From positions 1,364,001-1,428,000 of the forward strand of contig NZ_CP035733.1 in assembly GCF_009768975.1 (NCBI RefSeq): a stretch of DNA of 64,000 nucleotides, in the 5' to 3' direction. Positions 43,249-52,780 of this stretch are shown one piece after another; position 1 is the stretch's first letter; the number at the start of each line of letters is the position of its first letter. The position numbers and the translations under genes are program-made. The notes under the pieces were generated by a model, which ran no database searches, had not been told where the DNA came from, and worked only from the letters and a program-made list of their open reading frames with translations. Origin of the DNA: Sphingorhabdus lacus. Its GTDB lineage: Bacteria; Pseudomonadota; Alphaproteobacteria; Sphingomonadales; Sphingomonadaceae.

Positions 43249-44547
43249 ATGACTTTGATAATGAAATCTGCGCCCTTTGCAGCAGAAACGAAAATTGACG
43301 GTTCCGAGACCGAAATTTGGCGCATTGCTATTCTGGTGTTAGCGATAATGCCTGCTTTTCATATGGTCGCAACATGGGATGCTGACGGAAACCTGACGTG
43401 GTATGCCCATATATTAAGGGTCTTCAGTCTTCCTGTAATACTGCTTGAGATATTTCTTCTGATATTCTCTTACGTGAAGGGATGGCGGCCTTGGGAGCAG
43501 TTCAAATCAATTCCGAAAATCATACAGATAGCCGCCTACATATTTTTAGGCGTGGGATTTGTAAGCTCAATTCAATCAGGAAATTTGCTTGTTCTGTCTT
43601 TATTGAATTTTTTCAAATCTATCATGCAGATATTGTTTCTAAGTGCGATGACTTATACTATTACGAACAGTCCGAAGTTTAACTTATTGAAATGGCATTC
43701 TTTCATTACATTGGGCGCTTGCGCCTATGTCGCATTGATGGTGCTGTTTTGCTTGATCATCCCAAATCCGGATACGTTCCGCTGGGTTGAGCGAATACCG
43801 TCTGCAACAAATATTCGACAAATCGGAAATGTAATAGGGATATTGGCAATCGTTCCGGTTGTACTGCTATACACCGTTCGAGAACGGATTTACTGGCCAT
43901 TTATTGTCGCGGCAAACATCACGCTGTTGGCATTTTTGATGTGGTCCGGAACACGGGGCGGCCTAGTCGGCTATTTCATTGCCATCGCTATGATCCCCCT
44001 ATTCGCATGGAAGTTGTTGAACCGGCGAATTATCACAACAATGTTGCTCACCTGGGCGACCTCCGTCGGGATCGCTTTGGCACTGCCCATTCCAGCTGAA
44101 GGCTTTGGACTTATTCGTGTTCAAGAAAGCATGAAAGCGGAAGATGTCACTAGCGGTCGACTTGCCGTTTGGAACTCTACAATTGAAGCGATCAAAGAAG
44201 CACCTCTAATCGGTCACGGGTCTGGAACTTTTCGCTCCAATATGGCCCGGACCAAAGGATATCATTATAATCATCCGCATAACTTCATTCTCCAATTCAT
44301 TTATGATTGGGGCTTTTTGGGCGGAGGAATTGCGGCGATATTCGTTATATTGTTTGGTCTTAACTTACTGTTGCTGCTATCTGCATCCATTGTACCAAAG
44401 GCTACGGCCATCGGTGCGTTTTCCGCGATTACATCGGTAGCCTTGATTGATGGAACTCTGTTTTATCCATTACCGATGATCATAGCCTTAGCGCTTATTG
44501 CCCCTGCCCTTGCGGAAAAGGCATCGCGCGACAATCAGTTAACCTGA
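43249..44547 (+). CDS. O-antigen ligase / polymerase family protein
   Basis: A 432-residue protein with about 11 hydrophobic helices and a large periplasmic loop containing SGRLAVWNSTIEAI, PLIGHGSGTF and HPHNFILQFIYDWGFLGG. These are the Wzy_C/WaaL signatures; the His of HPHN is the usual catalytic residue. It joins or polymerises undecaprenyl-linked glycans at the outer face of the inner membrane. AGGA precedes the ATG at 43249; a second ATG four codons on is possible. Its sequence is clearly richer in A and T (for example 43420-43700) than its neighbours, suggesting acquisition by transfer. Its end overlaps the convergent acyl-CoA synthetase gene by 13 bases. Confidence 0.82.
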   Translation: MTLIMKSAPFAAETKIDGSETEIWRIAILVLAIMPAFHMVATWDADGNLTWYAHILRVFSLPVILLEIFLLIFSYVKGWRPWEQFKSIPKIIQIAAYIFLGVGFVSSIQSGNLLVLSLLNFFKSIMQILFLSAMTYTITNSPKFNLLKWHSFITLGACAYVALMVLFCLIIPNPDTFRWVERIPSATNIRQIGNVIGILAIVPVVLLYTVRERIYWPFIVAANITLLAFLMWSGTRGGLVGYFIAIAMIPLFAWKLLNRRIITTMLLTWATSVGIALALPIPAEGFGLIRVQESMKAEDVTSGRLAVWNSTIEAIKEAPLIGHGSGTFRSNMARTKGYHYNHPHNFILQFIYDWGFLGGGIAAIFVILFGLNLLLLLSASIVPKATAIGAFSAITSVALIDGTLFYPLPMIIALALIAPALAEKASRDNQLT

Positions 44548-46100
44548 CGATCCCGTCCTTCCCAATAAGGTGCGCGCAAGTCCTTTCGGAGTATCTTGCC
44601 CGAGGCATTACGCGGGAGAGCAGGAATGACATCGACGCTGCGAGGGACCTTAAATCCGGCGATGCGTTCACGAGCCCATGCTATGACGCTGTCTTCTTGA
44701 ATTTCGCATCCCGATTTGGGCACGCAGACAGCCTTCACGGCCTCTCCCCATTTGTCGTCGGGAACACCTATTACAGCGACTTCGAGCACATCGGGATGCC
44801 CGAAAATAGCACTTTCAACTTCTGCGGGGTACACATTTTCGCCGCCTGATATGATCATGTCTTTGACTCGGTCATGGATGAACAGGTAGCCATCTTCATC
44901 GAGATAACCGGCATCACCTGTTTTGATCCAACCGCCCTGCGCCATTGTACTTTCGGTAGCGTCGGGCAGATTCCAGTAGCCGATCATATTATTTGAAGAA
45001 CATGTCCAGATTTCGCCGACCTGACCCAAGGGAAGATCGGCGTGATTTTCATCCACGATACGAATTTGGACACCAGGCAAGGGCTTACCAGCCGACCTCA
45101 TGCGGGCATTACCATTGGGATCATGATCCTCGGGCGGCAACATGACGATCGTACCGGTCGTTTCAGTCATGCCATACACCTGAATGAATTCCGCCCCGAA
45201 AACGGCGATGCTTTGGCGCAGTAACTCCAAGGGCATCGGGGCCGCGCCGTAGAGAATATAGCGCAGCCGGCTATAGTCGACCGACGTGCAACGCGGATGT
45301 TGCAGCATGATATGGAGCGCCGCCGGCACGACGAAGAGGCGCGTGACACCTCTATTTTCAATGGCGTCGAACACGCCGTCCGGCGTAAATTCGGAAAGTA
45401 CCAGTGCGGGTAGTCCCGACGCGATGGCCATGATGCCCAATCCTGTGCCACCGATATGGGCGCACGGCATTGCAACCAACACCACTTCATCCGCATCCCA
45501 GCGGGTATATGCGAGGTCAAGGTCAGCACTATTCTTGCGCAACGCGAATAGGTTCCGGTTGGACAGAACCGCCCCCTTTGGATTGCCGGTCGTCCCCGAA
45601 GTGTAAAGCTGCAACACGGCATCATCCGGACCAGACGCCTCAAATGCCGATCGTGCTGTTGCTGCAATCTGTTGGCGGGCAGCCTGTTCGCCAATAAACC
45701 GCTCCACATGTGGGACAGCGGCCGCCAATGCCGTTTCGACCTGGTCAAATTCCGCGCCGGTGAATACCAATCGCGCCTGTGTATCGTTCACAATATAGGC
45801 CCATTCCGAAGGTGCGAGCCGCCATCCGACCGGAACCATCACGATGCCCGCGCGCGCGGCGCCGTAGAAAAGGCTGAAATAGAGATCGCTATTCTTGCCG
45901 ATCCACACAATTCGGTCGCCCTTCTTCAATCCCGAATTAAGCAGCATGGTGGCGATTTTTGCCGTCGTCTCTTCCAGATCGGCATAGGACTGAGCCCGGT
46001 CCGCTTCCATCAGCGCAGGGCCGTTCGGCTTTTCCGTCACCCAATGGATCAAGAAATCATCAAAGGTCAGAATATCCGTCGTTGGGTCACCCATGTGCAT
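44535..46100 (-). CDS. AMP-dependent acyl-CoA synthetase
   Basis: A 521-residue ANL-superfamily ligase that forms acyl-CoA through acyl-AMP. It has the P-loop-like LYTSGTTGNPKG near residue 167, YGMTETTG near residue 311, TGDAGYLDEDGYLF near residue 397, and the catalytic lysine in LPRNASGKILRKDLR near the C-terminus. The chain-length preference cannot be read from the sequence; medium- or long-chain or aromatic acids are possible. Two starts are possible, ATG at 46100 or 46094; GGAGAG lies close to the first and at longer spacing from the second. It is a single gene, not joined to the acyl-CoA operon 24 kb away. Confidence 0.9.
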   Translation of the reverse strand: MHMGDPTTDILTFDDFLIHWVTEKPNGPALMEADRAQSYADLEETTAKIATMLLNSGLKKGDRIVWIGKNSDLYFSLFYGAARAGIVMVPVGWRLAPSEWAYIVNDTQARLVFTGAEFDQVETALAAAVPHVERFIGEQAARQQIAATARSAFEASGPDDAVLQLYTSGTTGNPKGAVLSNRNLFALRKNSADLDLAYTRWDADEVVLVAMPCAHIGGTGLGIMAIASGLPALVLSEFTPDGVFDAIENRGVTRLFVVPAALHIMLQHPRCTSVDYSRLRYILYGAAPMPLELLRQSIAVFGAEFIQVYGMTETTGTIVMLPPEDHDPNGNARMRSAGKPLPGVQIRIVDENHADLPLGQVGEIWTCSSNNMIGYWNLPDATESTMAQGGWIKTGDAGYLDEDGYLFIHDRVKDMIISGGENVYPAEVESAIFGHPDVLEVAVIGVPDDKWGEAVKAVCVPKSGCEIQEDSVIAWARERIAGFKVPRSVDVIPALPRNASGKILRKDLRAPYWEGRDRQVN

Positions 46101-46228
46101 ATCTCTCCATCAGCGCGGGCCTGTTATTGGCAGAGGCCTCACTACGTTTTGTCGAGAGATATTGGCTTCATGTCAATGTCCCCACTAAGGACAGCGTGAA
46201 ACAGTTTCAAATCTGGGGATTCTTGAAC

Positions 46229-47404
46229 ATGAACATGCGCGGCCGTACAATTTTATTAGTCCTTTTAGCTGGAATCAGCGTCCCCGCTGTCGCGCAAAAT
46301 GATGACAAGCGCGAAATCGTTGTCACGGCACGTTCGCTCAAAGACACCGAGAATGATTTGAAAGCCTGCATCGCGCGAGGCTGCCCGCCCGATCAGGATA
46401 TCAAGGCAACGCTTGCGCATGCGGAAAACCAGTTTGTCGAAGGCGACTATCGCAACGCACGTGAAACGCTGGCCAAGTCATTAGGACGTAACCGCAAGCA
46501 TAAAGACGAGTTTCCGATCGAAGTTTCCGACCTGCTGCGCGCCAATGGCAATGTCGCCATCCATCTTGGCGAGGCCGACATCTATCGGCTGTCCGTCCTC
46601 GACATGCGCGACACGTTGAAAGGCGCACTCAAGCCCGATGACTTTCGCGTGTTCGGCGCCGAAATCGAGGTGGCGGATTCGCGCATGAAGCTTGGTTATT
46701 ATGACGAAGCGAGCGCCAAATATCTGCAGCTTGAAAAGCAGGCTCTGGCAAAAGGCCTCCCGCAAGTCGCGGCAATCGCGCGCGTGCGCGACCTTTCCCT
46801 GCGCGTGCAACGCGCCGAAACCGAAAAAACGGAGTTTCGCAAGAAAGAGGCAGTTGAAGCGATCGACGCATTTTTGCTTCAGCCAAGAGAAGGCGCCGAG
46901 CAGTTCAAGATTGTCGCCGAAGTTCTGAAGTCCCGGATGGACCGGAACAACGGCAACAGCGAAACCACCGATAAACTCATTGCGCGCTATGCGGCCTTGG
47001 GCGGCACCGATCGTCCTTTGCTTCTGCATTCAAAGCCCATTGAAATGAACGAGGCCCAAGCCGCTCGCGCCGCGGCAGGTGGCAGTGACCTCAACCGCAT
47101 CGGCACACAAGTTGTCGAAAAGCGTTGGGTCGATATCGGTTTCTGGATCGGTGCCGACGGCAAGGTCGACGAACCGGAAATCCTGCGCAGCCAGGGCGAC
47201 ACCAAGTGGACCGATGTCGTTCTTAAAGCCATAAAGACGCGCATCTACGCGCCTTTGAAAGCGGAGAAAGACGGCACATCGCCCGGCATCTACGCTATCG
47301 AGCGTTACTCACTCACCGCGCAATATGAGGACGACGTGACCGGAACCCGCATTCGCCAGCGTTCACCTGTAGCCAAGATTGAACGTATCGACCTGACCAG
47401 TTGA
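46229..47404 (+). CDS. Unassigned periplasmic protein with TonB-like C-terminal domain
   Basis: A 391-residue protein I do not recognise. It has a cleavable signal (MNMRGRTILLVLLAGISVPAVAQ), a charged segment REIVVTARS just after it, and a helical middle region with TPR-like pairs (LAHAENQFVEGDYRNARETL, RMKLGYYDEASAKYLQL). The end, from about residue 293 (VEKRWVDIGFWIGADGKVDEPEIL then WTDVVLKAIKTRIYAPL), resembles the beta-alpha-beta TonB/energy-transducer C-terminal domain. REIVVTAR resembles the TonB box of receptors, though no barrel is present. GGGGAT lies 12 bases before the ATG. It stands alone, diverging from the acyl-CoA synthetase and converging with the DUF938 gene. Confidence 0.65.
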   Translation: MNMRGRTILLVLLAGISVPAVAQNDDKREIVVTARSLKDTENDLKACIARGCPPDQDIKATLAHAENQFVEGDYRNARETLAKSLGRNRKHKDEFPIEVSDLLRANGNVAIHLGEADIYRLSVLDMRDTLKGALKPDDFRVFGAEIEVADSRMKLGYYDEASAKYLQLEKQALAKGLPQVAAIARVRDLSLRVQRAETEKTEFRKKEAVEAIDAFLLQPREGAEQFKIVAEVLKSRMDRNNGNSETTDKLIARYAALGGTDRPLLLHSKPIEMNEAQAARAAAGGSDLNRIGTQVVEKRWVDIGFWIGADGKVDEPEILRSQGDTKWTDVVLKAIKTRIYAPLKAEKDGTSPGIYAIERYSLTAQYEDDVTGTRIRQRSPVAKIERIDLTS

Positions 47405-47421
47405 ACGGGCCGCTTCGGGTT

Positions 47422-48051
47422 TCAGGCCCTGAAGAGTAACGACAGGTTGTTTGCGGGCATCTCGATGATCTGATCGAGATGCAAGGCGTGGAGCGATGCC
47501 TCCTGCGCCACGTCCTCGACAAAGCGCAGACCCCATTGGCTGTTCCGGCTTTTCAAGTTGCGATCAAACTCTTCATTGCTGGGTGCCGTGGGCCGGTTTT
47601 GCTGGCGAAACGGTCCGTATACATAAAGCACACCGCCTTTGGGCAACAGGCGCCCCGCGTTACGCATCAGGCCCTTGGTCGCTTCCCATGGGCTGATATG
47701 CACCATGTTAATGCACAATATTGCCGATATATCCGGCACCTTCCAGTCGGCCGCCGCATCAACTTCGACCGGTGCCAGCAGGTTTTCGCCGCCAGATTCG
47801 GCGCGCCACGCGGCGATCGATGCAAGTGCCAACGGATCGCTATCGCTGGGCTGCCACGCCAGATGCTGGAATTGCGCCGCGAAATGGACGATATGCTCGC
47901 CCGTCCCGCTGGCGATTTCCAGAACCGTTCCCTGCGCGGGCAAGTACCCCTTCAAGACATGGGTGATCGCATCCCGATTGCGCTCGGTGGCAGGGGCGGT
48001 GCGCTTGGCCTCTGCCGACGGTTCGAACACAAAGGGCTTGGGATCACTCAT
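47422..48051 (-). CDS. DUF938 family SAM-dependent methyltransferase
   Basis: A 209-residue class I methyltransferase-fold protein. The SAM-binding motif is VLEIASGTGEHIVHFA near residue 43, followed by LAWQPSDSDP and ILCINMVHISPW (motif IV position). This matches DUF938, found widely in proteobacteria with no established substrate. The start overlaps the stop of gcvPB as ATGA, so it is probably translated from the glycine cleavage transcript and may be controlled by the same riboswitch. It converges with the gene at 46229 with a 17-base gap. Confidence 0.85.
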   Translation of the reverse strand: MSDPKPFVFEPSAEAKRTAPATERNRDAITHVLKGYLPAQGTVLEIASGTGEHIVHFAAQFQHLAWQPSDSDPLALASIAAWRAESGGENLLAPVEVDAAADWKVPDISAILCINMVHISPWEATKGLMRNAGRLLPKGGVLYVYGPFRQQNRPTAPSNEEFDRNLKSRNSQWGLRFVEDVAQEASLHALHLDQIIEMPANNLSLLFRA

Positions 48052-49619
48052 TCGGCGGCGACAGCTTCTTCAGGTTCATGCCAGACCAGCATGGGTTTTC
48101 TGGCCGCAAGCGTTTCGTCCAAACGGCGGCGCGGCGCATGGTGCGGTGCGGATTTAAGCGAGGGATCGCCTGCTTTCGCGCGCTGCACAACGGACCGCAT
48201 GGCCCCGATAAACTGGTCGAGGGTCGCCTTGCTTTCGGTTTCGGTGGGCTCGATCAGCATTGCGCCATGTACGACCAGCGGGAAATACACCGTCATCGGG
48301 TGATAGCCCTCGTCGATCAAACCCTTGGCAATGTCGAGGGTGGTGAAACCTTCGGCCAGACCACTGTCGCTGAACAAAGCCTCATGCATGCACGGCCCGC
48401 TATGCGCGAATGGCGCGTCCATTGTCCCTTCGAGACTGCGCAGGATATAGTTGGCGTTGAGCACAGCATCCTCGGCAACCTGGCGCAAGCCGTCGGCGCC
48501 ATGCGACATGATGTAGGACAGCGCGCGGGTGAACATGCCCATTTGTCCGTGGAAAGCGGTCATCCGTCCAAAGCTGTGCGGATGGCGTTCGCCCACCGTT
48601 TCTTCTTCGACCAGCGAGTAGCGTCCGTCGGCATGGCGTTCGGTAAAGGGCAAAGGTCCGTAAGGCGAAAGTGCCTTGGACATCACCACCGGACCGGAGC
48701 CGGGGCCTCCGCCGCCATGCGGGGTCGAAAATGTCTTGTGCAGGTTGATGTGCATCGCATCGATGCCCAAATCACCCGGCCGCACCCGCCCGACGATGGC
48801 ATTGAAATTCGCACCATCGCAATAGACATAGCCGCCTGCGGCATGGACCGCATCGGAAATGGCCTTCATGTCCCGTTCGAACAGGCCGCATGTGTTAGGG
48901 TTAGTAATCATGACGCCGGCCACATCCGGACCAAGCCGCGCCTTCAACGCATCCAGATCAACGCGCCCTTCGGACGTTGCGGGAATATTTTCGACCGAGA
49001 ATCCGGCAAAGGCCGCCGTCGCCGGGTTGGTGCCATGCGCGCTTTCGGGCACCAAAATGACGCTGCGTGGATCGCCCCGCGCTTCCAATGCGGCCTTGAT
49101 CGCCAATATGCCGCACAACTCGCCATGCGCACCAGCCTTGGGTGTCATGGCAACGCCGTGCATGCCGGTCAGTTCGATCAGCCAGACCGCCAGTTCATTG
49201 ATAACTGCAAGCGCACCTTGCACTGTCTCGACCGGCTGCAATGGATGCACGTCGGCAAAACCTGCCATCCGTGCGACCTTTTCATTCAGACGCGGGTTAT
49301 GCTTCATTGTGCAGCTTCCCAATGGGAAAAAGCCCAGATCAATCGCGTAATTCTGGCGGCTCAATCGCGTATAGTGGCGGACCGTTTCGGGTTCGGACAG
49401 GCCGGGCATCCCGATCGTGCGGTTACGTTCCAGACCACCAAGGCGTGAGGTAACATTGCCAACTTCCGGCAAATCTACGCCAGTCGTATCGGTCGTGCCG
49501 ATCTCGAAAATCAGTGCTTCTTCCAGCATCAATGCGCGATTGCCGGTAAAGGTCGCCGGCTTGGCGTCGCCCGAAGGACCCATTTCAGGCTTCCAGCCGC
49601 TTTGATTGAGCGCGCTCAT
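48048..49619 (-). CDS. gcvPB: Glycine dehydrogenase (decarboxylating) subunit 2
   Basis: A 523-residue PLP-binding subunit of the glycine cleavage P-protein. The PLP lysine is in [34 protein letters not shown] and [14 protein letters not shown] are also typical. With subunit 1 it decarboxylates glycine and passes the aminomethyl group to lipoylated GcvH. This two-subunit form (instead of one 950-residue GcvP) is common in alphaproteobacteria such as sphingomonads. It overlaps subunit 1 by four bases (ATGA) upstream and the DUF938 gene downstream. Confidence 0.95.
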   Translation of the reverse strand: MSALNQSGWKPEMGPSGDAKPATFTGNRALMLEEALIFEIGTTDTTGVDLPEVGNVTSRLGGLERNRTIGMPGLSEPETVRHYTRLSRQNYAIDLGFFPLGSCTMKHNPRLNEKVARMAGFADVHPLQPVETVQGALAVINELAVWLIELTGMHGVAMTPKAGAHGELCGILAIKAALEARGDPRSVILVPESAHGTNPATAAFAGFSVENIPATSEGRVDLDALKARLGPDVAGVMITNPNTCGLFERDMKAISDAVHAAGGYVYCDGANFNAIVGRVRPGDLGIDAMHINLHKTFSTPHGGGGPGSGPVVMSKALSPYGPLPFTERHADGRYSLVEEETVGERHPHSFGRMTAFHGQMGMFTRALSYIMSHGADGLRQVAEDAVLNANYILRSLEGTMDAPFAHSGPCMHEALFSDSGLAEGFTTLDIAKGLIDEGYHPMTVYFPLVVHGAMLIEPTETESKATLDQFIGAMRSVVQRAKAGDPSLKSAPHHAPRRRLDETLAARKPMLVWHEPEEAVAAE

Positions 49620-50974
49620 GACAAAATCTCCTGCAAAGCGGTGGCAAAGGTTTCGATGTCTTCGGCTGAAGAGGTTTCCGTCACCGCCACAACCAGTCCA
49701 TTTTCCAGTTCGGTGGCCTTGGGATAAAGGCGTCCGAGTGACACGCCGCCCAACACTTTCTTGTCCGCAAGAGCGCGCACAACCGGCCGTGCTTCCTTTG
49801 GCAAGCGCAGGGTGAATTCGTTGAAGAAGCTGTCGTTGACCAACTCCACTCCGGGTATTTGGGTCAACCGGTCAGCCGCCTGAACTGCCAATGCGTGATT
49901 GACCTGCGCCAATCCGCGCAGTCCCTTTTCACCCAGCAATGTCATGTGAATACTGAAGGCAAGGGCGCATAATCCTGAATTTGTACAGATATTCGACGTC
50001 GCCTTTTCCCGCCGGATATGCTGCTCGCGGGTCGACAGGGTCAGCACAAAGCCGCGCTTGCCTTCGGCATCAACCGTTTCGCCACATAGACGCCCCGGCA
50101 TCTGGCGCACGAATTTTTCCTTACAGGCAAACAGCCCGACGTATGGACCGCCGAATTGAAGGCCGACCCCGAGGGACTGCCCCTCACCCACCACGATGTC
50201 CGCCCCCATTTCACCTGGTGCCTTGATTGCACCCAAAGCAACAGGCTCTGTGACGACCGCGATCAACAATGCGCCATGTTCATGCGCCTTCGCGGCAATT
50301 GCCGATAGATCCTCAATGCGTCCCAGAATGTCAGGATATTGCACGACAACGCAGCTTGTTTCGCCATCAATGGCATCCAATAGACGCGCGCTGTCGGAGG
50401 TGGGAGACAATTCGGGCAATGCCGTATCGAGATTGTCGCCGGTATATTTTGCCATGGTGCGGGCGACGCTGACATAATGCGGGTGCAGGCCTGACGACAG
50501 GATTGCCTTGTGCCGCTTCGTGATCCGTCCAGCCATACCAATGGCTTCCCAGCATGCCGTCGAACCGTCGTACATGGACGCATTGGCAACATCGCATCCG
50601 AAAAGACGCGCAACCTGCGTTTGGAATTCGAACAGCATCTGCAGCGTGCCCTGCGCAATTTCGGGCTGATAAGGCGTGTAGGCCGTCAGAAATTCACCGC
50701 GCTGTATGATATGATCCACCGACGCCGGCACATGATGCTTATAGGCGCCGCAGCCTAAGAAAAAGGGATGGTGCGACGCCGCCATATTCTTGCGCGCAAG
50801 ATCGGAAAAGTGCCGCTCAACCGCCATTTCGCTCGCATGGTTGGGCAAACCGGCGATGGGGCCGGCCAACTGGGCCTCTGCGGGAACATCGACAAAAAGG
50901 TCATCGATGGATTTTGCGCCGATAACAGCCAACATGGCCTGACGGTCCGTATTGGTAAGTGGGAGATAACGCAT
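49616..50974 (-). CDS. gcvPA: Glycine dehydrogenase (decarboxylating) subunit 1
   Basis: A 452-residue partner of GcvPB. It begins [15 protein letters not shown] and contains [38 protein letters not shown] and [14 protein letters not shown], the conserved N-terminal signatures of the P-protein. It forms the heterotetramer with subunit 2 that decarboxylates glycine. It lies 42 bases downstream of gcvH and overlaps gcvPB by ATGA. The gap to gcvH shows no terminator, so one transcript from the riboswitch-controlled promoter is expected. Confidence 0.95.
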   Translation of the reverse strand: MRYLPLTNTDRQAMLAVIGAKSIDDLFVDVPAEAQLAGPIAGLPNHASEMAVERHFSDLARKNMAASHHPFFLGCGAYKHHVPASVDHIIQRGEFLTAYTPYQPEIAQGTLQMLFEFQTQVARLFGCDVANASMYDGSTACWEAIGMAGRITKRHKAILSSGLHPHYVSVARTMAKYTGDNLDTALPELSPTSDSARLLDAIDGETSCVVVQYPDILGRIEDLSAIAAKAHEHGALLIAVVTEPVALGAIKAPGEMGADIVVGEGQSLGVGLQFGGPYVGLFACKEKFVRQMPGRLCGETVDAEGKRGFVLTLSTREQHIRREKATSNICTNSGLCALAFSIHMTLLGEKGLRGLAQVNHALAVQAADRLTQIPGVELVNDSFFNEFTLRLPKEARPVVRALADKKVLGGVSLGRLYPKATELENGLVVAVTETSSAEDIETFATALQEILS

Positions 50975-51016
50975 GTAATCTTATCCTTATTCGCAATTCC
51001 AGATGCAGGATTGCGT

Positions 51017-51388
51017 TTACAATGCTTCTACAAATGCCTTGTAGGCGGCTGCGTCCATAAGGCTGTCGAGTTCGCTGGTATCGCTCAGGGTCAGCTTGAA
51101 AAACCAGCCTTCACCTTCGGGATCGCTGTTTACGAGAGCCGGATCGCCTTCCAGGGCATCATTGCCTTCGGTTACCGTTCCGCTGACAGGGGCGTAGACG
51201 TCCGATGCCGCCTTTACAGATTCAACCACCGCCGCATCTCCGCCTTTTTTCAACTCGGCACCAGGTGCGGGCACTTCGGCAAATACGATGTCGCCCAACT
51301 GGCTTTGCGCATAGTCGGTGATGCCGACGGTTGCGCTGTCGCCATCGACGTCAATCCATTCATGATCTTCGGTGTAATAACGGGTCAT
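51017..51388 (-). CDS. gcvH: Glycine cleavage system H protein
   Basis: A 123-residue lipoyl carrier. It opens with [16 protein letters not shown] and has the lipoylation lysine in [14 protein letters not shown] at about residue 60, followed by the usual C-terminal FFKLTLSD. It carries the aminomethyl group from the P-protein to GcvT. The ATG overlaps the gcvT stop as ATGA (51385-51388), giving coupled translation. Length and motif positions are normal for the family. Confidence 0.96.
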   Translation of the reverse strand: MTRYYTEDHEWIDVDGDSATVGITDYAQSQLGDIVFAEVPAPGAELKKGGDAAVVESVKAASDVYAPVSGTVTEGNDALEGDPALVNSDPEGEGWFFKLTLSDTSELDSLMDAAAYKAFVEAL

Positions 51389-52524
51389 AGGGCTTTTCCT
51401 CTCCGGTGATAGTGATGGGGAATAAAGGGTAAGGCGGCGACGGTCAGGGCAACGCGTTTGCCGCGAACCTCTGCCTCAAGCTTGGTGCCAATTGGCGTGT
51501 GTTGGCTGGCGACATAGCCCATGGCGATGGGCGCACCGACGCTGGGGGCGAAACCACCGGATGTGATTGATCCCACTTGACCGTCTTGTGCATAAACGGG
51601 CGCGCCTTCGCGCACGGGCATTTTGCCGTCCACGGCAAACCCGACCAGCTTTTGTGCTGGACCCTGTGCCAACGCCTTCAAAATGCGGTCGGCACCATTA
51701 AACCCGCCCTCTTCACGGCGACGCTTCGATATTGCGAAGGATGCATTGCCTTCAACCGGGTCAATTTCCGGGTTCATATCATGCCCGTACAGGGGCAGCC
51801 CGGCCTCCAGCCGCAGCGAGTCCCGCGCGCCTAAGCCGATAGGCTTGACTTCAGCTTGGGCACATAAGGCGTCTGCCAATACTTTTGCATGCGATGCGGG
51901 CACCGAAATTTCAAATCCGTCTTCGCCGGTATAGCCCGAACGGCTGATCCAGAGGGGTTCGGGATCGGACTTTGGTCCCCAGAAAAAGGAACCTGCCTCC
52001 ATGAAAAACAGTGCGTCGACGCCCGGCACGACACGCAAAAGGGCATCAACGGCTTTAGGACCCTGAAGTGCGAGCAATGCACGGTCGTCCATATGGTTGA
52101 TGGTGATTTCATCAGGGAGATGTTCGCGCAGAAAGCCGATATCGTCCCACTTTACGGCGCCGTTGACGACCACATATAACCCCATAGGGGTGGCCGTAAC
52201 CATCAGATCGTCCAAAATGCCGCCATCTTCGTCGAGCAGTAGCGAATAGCGCATCCGCCCCTCTTTCAACGCGCTGATGTCGCCGGGCACCAGCTTTTCC
52301 AGAGCATCCGCTGCACCTTCGCCGGACAGCATTAACTGGCCCATATGACTTACGTCGAACAGACCTGCGTTTTCGCGCGTCCATAAATGTTCGGCCATGA
52401 TGCCTTCATATTGGATCGGCATATGATAGCCGGCAAATTCGACCATGCGGGCTCCGCGTGCCCGATGCCAGTCACCCAGCGGCAATTCCAATATTTCGAT
52501 GGGTTCTAATTCTTCGTCGCTCAT
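51385..52524 (-). CDS. gcvT: Aminomethyltransferase (glycine cleavage T protein)
   Basis: A 379-residue tetrahydrofolate-dependent enzyme that releases ammonia and makes 5,10-methylene-THF. Recognisable segments are [45 protein letters not shown] and [19 protein letters not shown], the last two including folate-binding residues. It is the first gene of the glycine cleavage operon. The ATG at 52524 is used, with GGAACGG about 6 bases upstream; a TTG five codons earlier overlaps that site and is unlikely. The tandem glycine riboswitch lies 50 bases upstream in the leader. Confidence 0.95.
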   Translation of the reverse strand: MSDEELEPIEILELPLGDWHRARGARMVEFAGYHMPIQYEGIMAEHLWTRENAGLFDVSHMGQLMLSGEGAADALEKLVPGDISALKEGRMRYSLLLDEDGGILDDLMVTATPMGLYVVVNGAVKWDDIGFLREHLPDEITINHMDDRALLALQGPKAVDALLRVVPGVDALFFMEAGSFFWGPKSDPEPLWISRSGYTGEDGFEISVPASHAKVLADALCAQAEVKPIGLGARDSLRLEAGLPLYGHDMNPEIDPVEGNASFAISKRRREEGGFNGADRILKALAQGPAQKLVGFAVDGKMPVREGAPVYAQDGQVGSITSGGFAPSVGAPIAMGYVASQHTPIGTKLEAEVRGKRVALTVAALPFIPHHYHRRGKAL

Positions 52525-52574
52525 ATCAATCCGTTCCAAGAGTCGCAGCGACAGACACCGGTTGATGTCTTACC

Positions 52575-52740
52575 TGCTACCCCCTCTGTCACGGATACCT
52601 GAGAGCTTTACCCCTTCGGTGGCCCACATAGGGTGAGCGCTTTCCAGAGTGTCGCAAAAGCCGAAGCGGTCCTTTTGCCTGAGAGATTCCGGGGCGGTTG
52701 CTCCTTCGGCGGACAGGCGAACCTGTCACTCTCCCGTTTC
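52575..52740 (-). promoter_or_regulatory. Tandem glycine riboswitch upstream of gcvT
   Basis: On the minus strand two glycine aptamers follow each other. The first (about 52735-52660) has GGGAGAG, CGCCGAAGGAGCAA and AATCTCTCAGGCAAAAGGAC. The second (about 52650-52577) has CTGGAAAGCGC, CACCGAAGGGGTAAAGC, TCTCAGGTAT and GACAGAGGGG. These are the conserved cores of the class, arranged with a short linker for cooperative binding. No U-rich terminator lies between the second aptamer and gcvT, so control is probably at ribosome access or through a hairpin I cannot resolve. Glycine binding normally switches gcv expression on. Confidence 0.93.
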
Positions 52741-52780
52741 GTCAGCGACACCTCTCCCTTGGCTATGTGCCGTGAGAGAG

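Noticed and set aside
47405-47428. GGGCC/GGCCC inverted repeat after the gene at 46229
   Set aside because: Five-base arms, long loop, no T run, and it runs into the end of the DUF938 gene.
48078-49448. A 456-codon plus-strand frame
   Set aside because: Exactly antisense to gcvPB; composition is that of a complement of conserved coding sequence.
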